From Myxococcales bacterium 68-20 (GTDB lineage Bacteria; Myxococcota_A; Polyangia; Polyangiales; Polyangiaceae): a stretch of DNA of 64,000 nucleotides. Under the pieces are notes generated by a model. That model searched no databases. It was not told where the DNA came from and saw nothing but the letters and a program-made list of their open reading frames with translations. The stretch lies in NCBI GenBank assembly GCA_001899635.1, contig MKVQ01000012.1:124001-188000 (forward strand). Direction: 5' to 3'. Shown one piece after another: positions 1 to 9,861 of the stretch (positions within the stretch are counted from its first letter, which is position 1; each line of letters opens with the position of its first letter). The translations under genes were made by a program, and so were the position numbers.

Positions 1-306
1 CTTGCCGAGACGTGCGCGCCAGCCCTCGCCGATCGCGGCCGTGGCCGCGCGGTACGCGTCGAGGTCGGTGACGAACACCGTGATCTTCACGAGATGCTCG
101 GTCGCTCCGCCGGCCTCGCGCACGACCGCGATGACGTTGTCGAGCGCCTGGAGGAACTGCGTGGCGAAGTCGGGGCTGACGATCCGCGCGTCCTTGTCCC
201 ACGCGATCTGGCCCGAGATGTAGAGCGTGCGCCCCTGCGCGATGATGCCGTTCGAATAGCCGCGAGGCTTGGGGAAATGCGCGGGCGTGACGACCTGATA
301 TGCCAT
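1..306 (-). CDS. RidA (YjgF/YER057c/UK114) family protein, 3' end outside window
   Basis: The reading frame starts at the ATG at 306 and runs off the left edge, so 102 residues are visible of the usual 125-130. The N-terminal half is typical of the family: a PRGYSNGIIA stretch, then TLYISGQIAWD, and a helix with FLQALDNVIAVVREAGG. RidA proteins hydrolyse reactive enamine/imine intermediates in the cytoplasm, but many paralogues have other or unknown substrates. The arginine and glutamate that mark true deaminases lie in the missing part, so the exact subfamily cannot be set. No operon partner is visible; the next gene lies on the same strand about 90 bp upstream of this start. Confidence 0.85.
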   Translation of the reverse strand, partial: MAYQVVTPAHFPKPRGYSNGIIAQGRTLYISGQIAWDKDARIVSPDFATQFLQALDNVIAVVREAGGATEHLVKITVFVTDLDAYRAATAAIGEGWRARLGK

Positions 307-394
307 GTGACGCTCCTGCCGCCGAGCCATCAGCCAAGGAGTAGCGGCGAGGAAAGCCTTAGGCGCGATTGCTTCGGATGTAAAGGATCGGCGG

Positions 395-1408
395 TCATCG
401 GCGAGCGGCCCGAGTGAGCCGATCGGCGACGGCCCACCACGCGGGCTCGTTCGGGACCTTCTCGATCACGACGAGATCGACCGCCGCTTCGTCGACGGTG
501 TGGAGGGCTGCGAAGAGCCCGCGGGCATATCCGTCCGGCGCATCCGGCAAGACGACGAGGGGCGCACATCCCCCGGCGGCGCGCTCTGCGCCCTCTGTCA
601 CGACGATCGCCGCGACGCTCGTGAACGCTCGGCCTCCAGCGGCGAGCGCCGCGGCGACGCCTTCCCCGCCCCGCTCCGCAAGCACGACGTTCGTGCGCGG
701 GGCATAGTGCTTCGCCGCCATCCCCGGAGCCGCACGAGCGGCGTCGCCCTCGATGCTCACGAGCTCGTAGGAGATGCGCGGATCGATCGCGCGGAGCTGC
801 TCGAGCGAGACCGCGCCCGGCCGGAGCACGCGCGGCGGATCGTGCGCGAGCGCGACCACCGTCGACTCGATCCCGAACGCGCAGGGCCCTGCATCGAGCA
901 CGAGGTCGACGCGGTCGCCGAGCGAGCGCACGACGTGCTCCGCCGTCGTGGGCGAGACATGCGTGTGCGCGTTGGCGCTCGGCGCGGCCAGCGGCTCGCC
1001 GACGGCACGGATGAGCGCGAGCGCGACCGGATGCCTCGGCGCGCGGATCCCCACCGTATCGAGGCCGCCGCTCACCTCCGGCGGGACGTTCGCCGCGCGA
1101 GGCACGACCAGCGTGAGCGGACCAGGCCAGAGCTCGTTCGCGAGCCGCGAGGCGGTCGGGCTCCACGTTGCAGCATAGGACCGCGCCATCGCCTCGCCAT
1201 CCACGTGGAGGATCACGGGATGGCCTGCAGGGCGCCCCTTCGCGGCAAAGATCTTCGCGACCTCGTCCACGTGCAAGCCGCGCGCGCCGAGTCCGTAGAC
1301 CGTCTCGGTCGGGAACGCGACGAGCCCGCCCCGCTTCAGGATCGAGGCGGCCTCGGCGATGACCACGGGGTCCGGTTGAGCAGGATCGAGAGAGAGGATA
1401 CGCGGCAC
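395..1408 (-). CDS. tsaC: L-threonylcarbamoyladenylate synthase, Sua5 type
   Basis: This enzyme makes threonylcarbamoyl-AMP from threonine, bicarbonate and ATP for the t6A modification of ANN-decoding tRNAs. At 337 residues it is the long Sua5 form. A YrdC domain covers about residues 8-200, with KRGGLVAFPTETVYGLGA, AKGRP followed by HP, PSAN at 143-146 and GIESTV near 179. The C-terminal Sua5 domain carries the linker motif PGMAAKHYAP near 229-237. The GTG at 1408 is chosen because it gives the normal family N terminus. The frame stays open to 2359, but that extension is antisense to the next gene and looks like shadow sequence. The family is essential in most bacteria; no partner of the t6A pathway is nearby. 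Confidence 0.9.
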   Translation of the reverse strand: MPRILSLDPAQPDPVVIAEAASILKRGGLVAFPTETVYGLGARGLHVDEVAKIFAAKGRPAGHPVILHVDGEAMARSYAATWSPTASRLANELWPGPLTLVVPRAANVPPEVSGGLDTVGIRAPRHPVALALIRAVGEPLAAPSANAHTHVSPTTAEHVVRSLGDRVDLVLDAGPCAFGIESTVVALAHDPPRVLRPGAVSLEQLRAIDPRISYELVSIEGDAARAAPGMAAKHYAPRTNVVLAERGGEGVAAALAAGGRAFTSVAAIVVTEGAERAAGGCAPLVVLPDAPDGYARGLFAALHTVDEAAVDLVVIEKVPNEPAWWAVADRLTRAARR

Positions 1409-1504
1409 GACGCCGGGACCATAGCGCGGACGCGCTCGGGGCCAAGACTGCCCTCGCACGAGAGGATCCCCAACGCCACGATCCGAGCTACGTTGCCGAG
1501 GTCC

Positions 1505-2227
1505 ATGCCGAACAAACGCGATGCGGGCCGATCGGGCACCTCTGCGGGTCGTCGGGACACCGCTGCGGGTCGTTGGGCCGCGAGCCCGAGTCCTTCGTCT
1601 CGCGTCTGGTCGGGGGTGCTCGCGAGCATCGCGGCCGCCACCGTCGTGCTCGCCTGCGGTGGAGGCGGAGCGAAGACTCCCGCGACCGGCGCCGGCAGAG
1701 CCGATGCAGGCGCCGAGGGCGGCCCGGGAGCAGGGCTCACCACGAGCCCGCCGCCGAGCGGCCTCCCGCCGATGGCATCGATGCCGCCGCCCGGCGTCGC
1801 CGGATCGAAGAAGGCCAAGCGCCGTCCCGACGCTGCCCTCGCCGCCTGCAGCGGCGCGACGAGAACGCCGGCGAAGGATCCCGCCGACCTCGTGAAGCGT
1901 CTCGGCGACGGCTGCATGCAGGCATCGAAGATGAAGCCGGCTTCGGCGATGCTCCGCGGACAGCAGGCCGACAAGGACACGCACCAGGAGAACAAGCTCC
2001 GCGTGGAGGCGAACCGCTGCTACCGACTCTACGTCGCCGCGGACGACTCGGTTAAGGACATGGTCGTCGTGCTCCGCGACTCGGCCGGCGACATCGTCGC
2101 CGAGAGCCCCGGCCCCGCGGTCCCCGAAGACGGCGCCGTCTGCTTCAATGCTGCCGACGAGATCTCGATCCTCGTCGGTGTCGGCAGCGGCAAGGGCACG
2201 TGGGCCGCTCAGGTCTGGAGCGACTGA
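1505..2227 (+). CDS. Putative exported lipoprotein, function unknown
   Basis: The 240-residue product has a long basic n-region followed by a hydrophobic stretch ending TVVLAC-GGGG, a plausible lipobox with Cys near residue 51. An Ala/Pro/Gly-rich linker follows. The C-terminal 120 residues look folded and contain a beta-rich segment ending in a GTWAAQVW motif. This style of C terminus (RCYRLYVAADDSVKDMVVVLRD is its core) is seen in myxobacterial lipoproteins of unknown role; I cannot name a family. The ATG at 1505 is the first good start. A GTG at 1616 would leave a signal peptide without positive charges. It is divergent from the Sua5 gene, with 96 bp between starts. Confidence 0.7.
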   Translation: MPNKRDAGRSGTSAGRRDTAAGRWAASPSPSSRVWSGVLASIAAATVVLACGGGGAKTPATGAGRADAGAEGGPGAGLTTSPPPSGLPPMASMPPPGVAGSKKAKRRPDAALAACSGATRTPAKDPADLVKRLGDGCMQASKMKPASAMLRGQQADKDTHQENKLRVEANRCYRLYVAADDSVKDMVVVLRDSAGDIVAESPGPAVPEDGAVCFNAADEISILVGVGSGKGTWAAQVWSD

Positions 2228-2526
2228 CGGCGGCTCCGCTCGGCTCGGTCCACCTGGAGGACGGCTGGATCGCTCGGGCCCCGGGTAGCCACATCGCCAT
2301 GGGGAAACTCGGCCATTAGCGCAACGTCGGTCCGCGATGCGCGAGCCTCGCCCGACCAACTGGGGAATCTTTTCCGGAGGCGGATCGCTCCGTAACCCAC
2401 CTCATGGGCCCCGTTCGTCGGCCGTCGAACGACGATCCCTCGTAAATCCAGGCCTGTCAGCGCTTGGTCGCGGTCGGGCACACCGTGTGCTCGGTGGTGG
2501 ACGTCCACGCACTCGTTGGAGGCCTG
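2228..2526. other. Intergenic region, no gene seen
   Basis: These 299 bases separate two co-directional lipoprotein genes. Third-position GC bias is weak here in every frame, unlike the flanking genes. I found no convincing hairpin terminator and no confident promoter. Confidence 0.4.
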
Positions 2527-2997
2527 ATGAAGCGCTGCTCGCTCCTCACCAAGATTGTCCTGACTCTCGGCGTCGTCGGCGGCTGCACCCTCGGAGTGGG
2601 TGGCTGCGCGGTCGATGCGCTCGATGGCGAGGACGACGGCGAGGAGGTGTCGCTCGACGATCTCGATGACGAGGACGAGGCGACCGCGTCGACGTCGAGC
2701 GAGCTCAGCGGCTGCAACCAATGCACCAACTGCGTGAAGTTCGCGCGGTGCAAGCAGCCGGCTCTCCCGTTCGGCCTGACGTACTGGAGGGACAAGCTCC
2801 GGATCATCAACACCCAGACGCCTCGCGCGGGCTGCGTCGCCGTCATCAAGACCGGTAGCGCCTACGGCCACGTCGCGTACGTCCGCCGCGTCAGCGGAAG
2901 CACGGTCTACATCGACGAGGGCAACTGGGGCCGGCGCTGCAACAGCCGCTCGGGCACCGCCGCCTCGCTCAAGATCCAGGGTTACTGGTGCAAGTAG
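2527..2997 (+). CDS. CHAP-like (NlpC/P60 fold) lipoprotein
   Basis: The 156-residue product has a signal peptide with two possible lipobox cysteines (Cys20 after VVGG and Cys27 after GVGG). A strongly acidic linker spans residues 33-52. The C-terminal domain resembles CHAP amidase/endopeptidase domains: NCVKFAR places Cys69 as candidate nucleophile, AGCVAVIKTG precedes GHVAYV with His115, and the end reads STVYIDEGNW. CHAP proteins cut peptidoglycan stems or cross-bridges. Export fits a wall-remodelling or predatory role, but catalysis is inferred from motif order alone. Several extra cysteines (63, 66, 75, 103, 138, 155) could form disulfides outside the cytoplasm. Confidence 0.75.
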   Translation: MKRCSLLTKIVLTLGVVGGCTLGVGGCAVDALDGEDDGEEVSLDDLDDEDEATASTSSELSGCNQCTNCVKFARCKQPALPFGLTYWRDKLRIINTQTPRAGCVAVIKTGSAYGHVAYVRRVSGSTVYIDEGNWGRRCNSRSGTAASLKIQGYWCK

Positions 2998-3156
2998 CGG
3001 TGCGCCGCCAGGTCGACGCGCGCGAATGATGGCGACGCGCGGCGCGGCGATCGACGCTCAGCGCTTCTCGAACGCCGCGAGCTGATCGCGCAGCGCGAGC
3101 CGGAGATCGCGGACGTCACGCCGTCGTCGGATCCAGAGCCAGACGCTTCGGGAAGC

Positions 3157-3597
3157 TCAGCCACGCCGCGGTCTCGCGTTCGCTCGGCGCACGGCGTCGG
3201 CGACTGCGCGAAGGCGCGCGATCTCCTTCGCGTCGTCAGGCGTGCTCCATCCGAGGATGGTCGTTCGTCGCTCCAGCTCGTCGGCCTCGCACTGAAACAG
3301 CTTCGCGAGATCGTCCCGAAGCGCATCGGGAAGCCCCTCCAGAGCCACGACGACAGCCAGCGTCGAGCCGCAGTCGTGGTTGCGAAGCTCGAGATGGCCG
3401 CTCGCCCCATCCTCCTGAAGGCCGACGAAGTCGAGCGATCGCCATTCGCGCTCGTCGACTTCGCGTCCGCAGGACGAGCACTGCTTCGGCCACTCGCTTG
3501 CCGACCGGTAGGCCTCCTCGACGTCATCGCATGGGCACGCGAATGGCCTCATGCCACGCGCCAGGCACCACACGTGCCGTGCGGCCCGATGGCTCAT
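3157..3597 (-). CDS. Small zinc-ribbon-like hypothetical protein, probably frameshifted at its 3' end
   Basis: The 146-residue frame contains CPC at 21-23, CSSCGREV at 40-47 and a later HDCGSTLAV, a spacing typical of zinc ribbons. The second half is helical. I prefer the ATG at 3597, preceded by GGGAAG; an ATG at 3645 would add 16 residues. The annotated end (ARPRRG) is poor coding sequence. A frame shifted by one base reads on with strong codon bias from about 3185, and the original frame resumes from about 3119 to a stop at 3058. The true protein may therefore end in RDQLAAFEKR. Function is unknown. Confidence 0.6.
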   Translation of the reverse strand: MSHRAARHVWCLARGMRPFACPCDDVEEAYRSASEWPKQCSSCGREVDEREWRSLDFVGLQEDGASGHLELRNHDCGSTLAVVVALEGLPDALRDDLAKLFQCEADELERRTTILGWSTPDDAKEIARLRAVADAVRRANARPRRG

Positions 3598-3738
3598 TTT
3601 GGCGACTTCCCAGGAAATCCTGCTCGCGAAACGCGCCGCGCGCATGGGACAGACGAGCCGCTTTGCAGCGTAGGCGCTACAGCAGTGCGGCGTCGCCGCG
3701 ACACCGGAGTGGAGCGTCGTCGCGATCGCAAGCCGGGA

Positions 3739-4970
<1,232 letters not shown>

Positions 4971-4974
<4 letters not shown>

Positions 4975-6191
4975 TCCGTCCTCAGCGCCTCGATCGGGTC
5001 GAGCGACGCCGCCCGCCGCGCAGGCAAGAATCCGAAGACGACGCCGATGAACGCGCTCGTCGCCGCCGCAACGCCGATCGAGCCCAGCGTCGGTGTCGCG
5101 TTCCAGCCGAGCGCGTGCCCGAGGCCGATCGTCGCGGCCGAGCCGACGACGATCCCGAGAACGCCGCCGGTGAGCGAGAGCACGATCGCTTCGACCAGGA
5201 ACTGCACGAGGATGTCGCGCTCGCGCGCGCCGATTGAAAGTCGGATCCCGATCTCGCGCGTACGCTCGGCGACGCTCACCAGCATGATGTTCATCACGCC
5301 GATGCCGCCGACGACGAGGCTGACGCCCGCGACGGAGAGCAGGAGCGCGGAGAGCACGCCGGCGATCGCCTCTTGCGTCTGCCGCATCTCCGACTGCGTG
5401 TTGACGCTGAAGTCGGGATCGCGCCCCTCGGGGATGCGGTGCCGCTGGCGAAGGATGCTCGTGATCTGCGCCTGCGCGCGCGTTGTCGTCTCCTCCGAGC
5501 TCGCGCTCGCGAGGAGCATGTCCACACGCCCCGGGGACGTCCTCATCACGCGGCCGCGGAAGCTGCCGATCGGCATCAGGATGCGATCGTCTTGGTCCTC
5601 ACCGAACGGCGAGTTCCCCTTCGCCTCGAGCGTACCGATGATGCGGAACGGGTAACGACCGATGCGGATCGTGCGCCCGACCGGATCGAGATTGCCGAAC
5701 AGCTTCTCGGCGACGGTCTGGCCGACGACGCAGACCTTCGCCTTCACGCTCTCGTCGGTCTCGGTCCAGAGCTCGCCCTTCGCGATGCGGTAGCGGCGCA
5801 CCGGGAAGTAGCTCGTCGTGGTGCCGACGAGCAGCGTAGCGACGTTGCGATCGGCGGCGACGACCTGCCCCATCGTCGACAGCCACGGAGCGACGTTCGT
5901 GACGCTCACGGCCTCGCGGGCGATCGCCCTCCCGTCTCCCTCGGTCAACCGCCCCTGCGTCTTCGCCCGCACCCCCGACTGCTGGACGTTCTCCGGATTG
6001 ATGAAGAGCGCGTTCGACGCGAAGCTGTCGATCTGGTCCCCCACGCTCGCCGATGCGCCACCCGCGAGCGCCGTCACCATGACCACCGCGGTGACGCCGA
6101 TCAGGATGCCGAGCACGGTGAGCGCCGCCCGGAGCTTGTTGCGGACGATCGCGGACAGGGCGAGCCGGATCGCGCCGAGGAGCAGCGTCAC
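4971..6191 (-). CDS. ABC transporter permease, MacB/FtsX family (first paralogue)
   Basis: The 406-residue product has the same layout as its downstream neighbour: an N-terminal helix with VLGILIGVTAVVMVTAL, a periplasmic domain with VVGQTVAEKLFGN, three C-terminal helices with GGIGVMNIMLVSVAERTREIG, and the end GFLPARRAASLDPIEALRTE. The GTG at 6191 overlaps the TGA of the ATPase gene as GTGA. The open frame extends to 7487, but that part is antisense-quality sequence over the ATPase gene in another frame. Keeping two non-identical permeases suggests a heterodimer rather than the MacB homodimer; this is inference. Confidence 0.88.
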
Positions 6192-7435
6192 GCCGGCCTC
6201 TTCTTGCCGCCCCCCGCAGGCGCGACCAGCGGAGCGACGAGCGCGAGCACGAGGTAGCGCGCGAGCGTGACCGTTGCGAGGGCGAGGACCAGCGCGCCGA
6301 GCGCGAGCGCGAGGCGTGAGCCGGACAGACCTGCCAGCAGATCGAGGACCGGCTTGCTCCACGGCATCCATCCGAGCGCCGTCAAGGGAGCGAGCAGGAG
6401 CCCGACCCCGAGCGTGTACCCGAGCGACACGCGAACGCGCTGATCGCTCGTGAGCGGCCGGCCCATCGACTTCTGCGCGTAACGGACCGCGAAGATGGCC
6501 TCGAGCACGAAGGCGAAGGCGATCGGGATGGGCGTCGAGGAGACCTCCAGGACCGCCCGGCAATACGCAACGCCGAGCCCGAGCCCGAGCACACCGCCGA
6601 GCGCCGTCATCGCGTAGAGGGCCCGCGGGATCGGGCCGCCGAGGCGGCGGCGCTGCTCGGCCGCCGGATCCGATCCCGAGGCGCCGTCCGCCACGACGCT
6701 CGGCTCCGGCGGTGGGAGCTTCTCGAGCTCGGCCGCCGCGTCGACGCTCTTCTCCCGGACGTCGCTCACGATGCGCCCGTCGCGGAAGGTGACGACGCGC
6801 GACGCGCACGCCGCGATGTCGTGCTCGTGGGTGACGAGGACGATCGTGATCCCGCGCTCGCGGTTCAGCCGCTGGAGGAGCGCGAGCACCTCGAGGCTCG
6901 TCCGCGTGTCGAGATTGCCCGTCGGCTCGTCGGCGAGGAGCATCGGCGGCCCGGTCACGAGCGCGCGCGCGATCGCGACGCGCTGCTGCTGGCCGCCGGA
7001 GAGCTGATTGGGTGTATGATGCACACGACCGGCGAGACCGACCGCCGCCAGCGCCTCGAGCGCCTGATTGCGCCGCTCGCGGGCCGACACGCCGCGGTAG
7101 ACGAGCGGCAGCTCGACGTTCTCGAGCGCTGTCGTGCGCGGCAGCAGGTTGAAGCCCTGGAAGATGAAGCCGATGAGGCGGTTCCGCAGGATCGCGCGCG
7201 CGTCGCTCGAGCGGGTACCGATGTCGAATCCCGCGAGCTCGTAGGCGCCGCGCGTCGGCCGATCGAGGCAGCCGAGGATGTTCATCAGCGTGCTCTTGCC
7301 GGATCCGCTCGTCCCGACGATCGCGACGAACTCGCCTTGCCGGATCTCGAGATCGATCTCGCGGAGCGCGCGGACGACGCCGGCGCCGGACTCGTAGTCC
7401 TTCGAGAGCTGCCGGCAAGCGATGAGGACGTCCAT
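6188..7435 (-). CDS. ABC transporter ATP-binding protein with C-terminal membrane domain
   Basis: Residues 1-228 form a LolD/MacB-type nucleotide-binding domain: Walker [10 protein letters not shown] at 41-49, a Q-loop in [13 protein letters not shown], the ABC signature LSGGQQQR, Walker [12 protein letters not shown] and the switch histidine in LVTHEHD. A charged linker follows. From about residue 275 to the end lie four or five hydrophobic segments that are not part of normal LolD or MacB proteins. MacB has its ATPase fused to the permease; here the ATPase is fused to an unrelated membrane domain and the permeases are separate genes. The first gene of the operon, the adaptor, ends 83 bp upstream of this start. 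Confidence 0.9.
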   Translation of the reverse strand: MDVLIACRQLSKDYESGAGVVRALREIDLEIRQGEFVAIVGTSGSGKSTLMNILGCLDRPTRGAYELAGFDIGTRSSDARAILRNRLIGFIFQGFNLLPRTTALENVELPLVYRGVSARERRNQALEALAAVGLAGRVHHTPNQLSGGQQQRVAIARALVTGPPMLLADEPTGNLDTRTSLEVLALLQRLNRERGITIVLVTHEHDIAACASRVVTFRDGRIVSDVREKSVDAAAELEKLPPPEPSVVADGASGSDPAAEQRRRLGGPIPRALYAMTALGGVLGLGLGVAYCRAVLEVSSTPIPIAFAFVLEAIFAVRYAQKSMGRPLTSDQRVRVSLGYTLGVGLLLAPLTALGWMPWSKPVLDLLAGLSGSRLALALGALVLALATVTLARYLVLALVAPLVAPAGGGKKRPA

Positions 7436-7518
7436 CGAGGATCCTTCGGAAGACTAGGTTGCCGAGCCCATGGCTCCTCGTCGGCATGCGCCGCCCGCGG
7501 AGCCTCGGCCTCGGGACA

Positions 7519-8787
7519 CTAGAAGACCTTCCCCTTCTTCTTCTTGGCCGGGTCGTCCATCTCGTCGGTCACGAGCTTCACGTCGGACGCGAGCCCTTTG
7601 ACGATCTCCGTGTTGATCCCGTCGGTGACGCCGATGTCGACGATCCTCGTCTCCGTCTTCTCTTCGCCCGGCTTGTCGTTCACGAGCAGGTAGAGGCGGC
7701 CTGTGCCCTTCGCGAGCGGCGGCTCGGGCGGCTGCGGGATCGGTTTGCCGTTCGGGCCCATCGGCGGCGTCGGCTTGTAACGGAGGGCCGCGTTCGGAAC
7801 GCGAAGCGTCCCCTTCGCCTCCTTCGTCTTGATCGTGACCGTCGCGGTCATGCCCGGGCGGAGCTTCTCGTCCTCGTTCTCGACCTCGACGACGGCAGAG
7901 TACGTGACGACGCCCTGGACGTTGTTCGGGCTGTAGCGGACCTGCTGCACCGAGCCCTTGAACGACTCGCCGGGGAACGCGTCGACGACGGCCTCGGCCT
8001 CCATGCCTTCCTTCAGCTTGCCGACGTCGGCCTCGTCGACGTCGGCCATGACGCGCATCTTCCGGAGGTCCTGCGCGATCACGAAGAGGACCGGCGCCTG
8101 GAAGCTCGCGACGACGGTGGCCCCGGGATCGATGCTTCGCGAGACGACGACGCCGTCGACCGGCGAGTAGATCTTCGTCCAGCCCACGTTGGTCTGCGAT
8201 TGCTGGAGCTGCGCCTGGATCGCGCCGATCTGCGCCTCGGCCGCGGCCGCCTGCGCGCGCGTGACCTCGTATTGTCCTTGCGCGGTGTCGAGCTCGCCCT
8301 TGCTCGCGAGGCCTTGCTGGAAAAGGCGCTGCGTACGCTCGAAGGCGACCTTTGCTGCCGCGTGGTTCGCCTTCGAGCTCTCGACCTGAGCCTTCTGCGC
8401 GAGGACCTGCGCCGAGACCTGGTTCACCTGCGCGCCGTACTGGATCGGATCGATCTCCGCGAGGACGTCGCCCTTCTTCACGACGGAGTTGAAGTCGACG
8501 TGCACCTTCGCGATGCGGCCGTTCACCTGCGAGCCGACGTTCACCTGGAGCAGCGGCTGGACCGCGCCGGTCGCCTGGACCTTCTCCGCCACGTCGCCGG
8601 TCGAGGGGAGGGCCGTCACGTACTTCGCCGGCGGAGCGGGCTGGTTCTTCGCCCGGTAGACGAGACCGCCCCCGACGAGCGCGGCCACCACACCGAGCGC
8701 CGCCGCCCGGCGAAGCCATCGCCGTCCCCCCTCTTCGGCTGCGAGGGCACGTCGTACATCCTGAGTGATCGCAGCTTGTTCGCTCAT
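7519..8787 (-). CDS. macA: MacA-like periplasmic adaptor (HlyD/RND membrane-fusion protein)
   Basis: The 422-residue protein has an N-terminal anchor helix (about 27-43), a biotinyl-lipoyl-like motif (GSQVNGRIAKVHVD), a coiled-coil hairpin over about 100-190 rich in Ala, Gln and Glu, the second lipoyl half (IYSPVDGVVVSRSIDPG), and beta-barrel and membrane-proximal domains. A Pro/Lys-rich insert near 330-350 (PPMGPNGKPIPQPPEPP) and a lysine-rich tail are unusual. In tripartite pumps this subunit bridges the inner-membrane ABC transporter to an outer-membrane channel. No TolC-like gene is in the window, so the exit duct must be encoded elsewhere. It is the promoter-proximal gene of the four-gene operon. 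Confidence 0.9.
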   Translation of the reverse strand: MSEQAAITQDVRRALAAEEGGRRWLRRAAALGVVAALVGGGLVYRAKNQPAPPAKYVTALPSTGDVAEKVQATGAVQPLLQVNVGSQVNGRIAKVHVDFNSVVKKGDVLAEIDPIQYGAQVNQVSAQVLAQKAQVESSKANHAAAKVAFERTQRLFQQGLASKGELDTAQGQYEVTRAQAAAAEAQIGAIQAQLQQSQTNVGWTKIYSPVDGVVVSRSIDPGATVVASFQAPVLFVIAQDLRKMRVMADVDEADVGKLKEGMEAEAVVDAFPGESFKGSVQQVRYSPNNVQGVVTYSAVVEVENEDEKLRPGMTATVTIKTKEAKGTLRVPNAALRYKPTPPMGPNGKPIPQPPEPPLAKGTGRLYLLVNDKPGEEKTETRIVDIGVTDGINTEIVKGLASDVKLVTDEMDDPAKKKKGKVF

Positions 8788-9270
8788 CGGTCGTGCGTGC
8801 CCTCAGGCGTCGTCGACAAAGGGTAGGCTCAGTCGTTCGCCGAGCGCCATAAAGCCGCGTGGACCATAGATATTCCCCACGCCCTGTCCAGCTCCCCAGG
8901 ACCCCTATCTCATCCGATGCCGCTCGGTCGCATCGGGTTCGGGGCCAAATACGACGAGGCCACGTCCGCACTTACCCAAAGAAGTCCGCGGTCCTTTTGT
9001 CAGAGCCTCGTGGACACGGTATCGTCGCTTGCCGCTCTCGCTTTGGGCGGCACCGCCACGGCGGAAGAGGAGACTGAGTCGTTCTTCGGTCTGCTCTCCC
9101 TCGCCGGCGGTGATGGTGGCTCGAGCACTTCCGAATCGAGCCGCCCAGAGGTCTCGCCGGTCTCGCAAACCCGACCGGCAGGGCCGCCGCCAAAGCGCTC
9201 GCGCTCGTCGCCCGCGGGGGACCCTCCCCCAGGTTCGCCGAGAGCGACCGCGAAAGCTCGCTCCGCAACG
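8788..9270. other. Divergent intergenic region between the efflux operon and an ECF sigma gene
   Basis: This 483-bp stretch holds the promoters of two divergent units. A local AT-rich patch (ccatagatattcc, about 8864-8876) is the best promoter-like spot on the efflux side. The frame of the sigma gene stays open upstream to 8917, but that extension is low-complexity and does not match the sigma family. I see no confident gene here. Confidence 0.4.
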
Positions 9271-9861
9271 ATGAAACCAACGGACCGCGACCTCGTCGAG
9301 CGCGCGAAGAACCAGGGCGATGTAGAGGCCTTCGGTCAGCTCGTCCGCCGCCATCAGCAACGCATCCACCGCCTCGCCGTTCACATGCTCCGCGACCGGG
9401 CCGAGGCGGAGGACGTCGCGCAGGAAACGTTCATCCGAGCCTACCAAGCGCTGGCGCGCTTCGACGGCCGGAGCGAGCCGTACACCTGGTTCTATCGCAT
9501 CGCGATCAACCTCTCCCTCAACCGGATCCGGTCGAGGAAGGCGTCGCGAACGACGCACGACACCGACGATCCCCGTCTCGACGGCATCCTCGTCGACCGG
9601 GGGCCCGGGACCGCCGACCCCGCGCTGAGCGCGCAGCGCCAAGAGCTCTACGAGACGCTCACGAAGGGGATCGACCAGCTCAGCGACACGCTGCGGACCA
9701 CCCTCGTCCTCGTCTGCATCGACGGTCGATCGCACGAGGATGTCGCCCAGATCCTCGGAGCCCCGGAGGGAACGATCGCCTGGCGCATCCACGAGGCGCG
9801 GCGCAAGTTGAAAGACTTCATGCAGACCCGGGGCTTCGACCCCGAGGGAGATGGGACGTGA
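9271..9861 (+). CDS. ECF-type RNA polymerase sigma factor (RpoE-like)
   Basis: The 196-residue product contains sigma region 2 (DVEAFGQLVRRHQQRIHRLA, then RAEAEDVAQETFIRAYQAL and WFYRIAINLSLNRIRS) and region 4 (SDTLRTTLVLVCIDGRSHED with EGTIAWRIHEARRKLK). ECF factors direct polymerase to stress or envelope promoters and are usually held by a cognate anti-sigma factor. The ATG at 9271 gives the family's normal length. The stop overlaps the next gene's GTG as GTGA, so the membrane protein that follows is the likely regulator. No extra C-terminal domain is present. Confidence 0.9.
   Translation: MKPTDRDLVERAKNQGDVEAFGQLVRRHQQRIHRLAVHMLRDRAEAEDVAQETFIRAYQALARFDGRSEPYTWFYRIAINLSLNRIRSRKASRTTHDTDDPRLDGILVDRGPGTADPALSAQRQELYETLTKGIDQLSDTLRTTLVLVCIDGRSHEDVAQILGAPEGTIAWRIHEARRKLKDFMQTRGFDPEGDGT

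Noticed and set aside
8917-9270. N-terminal extension of the ECF sigma gene
   Set aside because: The extra 118 residues are low-complexity. The ATG at 9271 matches the family length.
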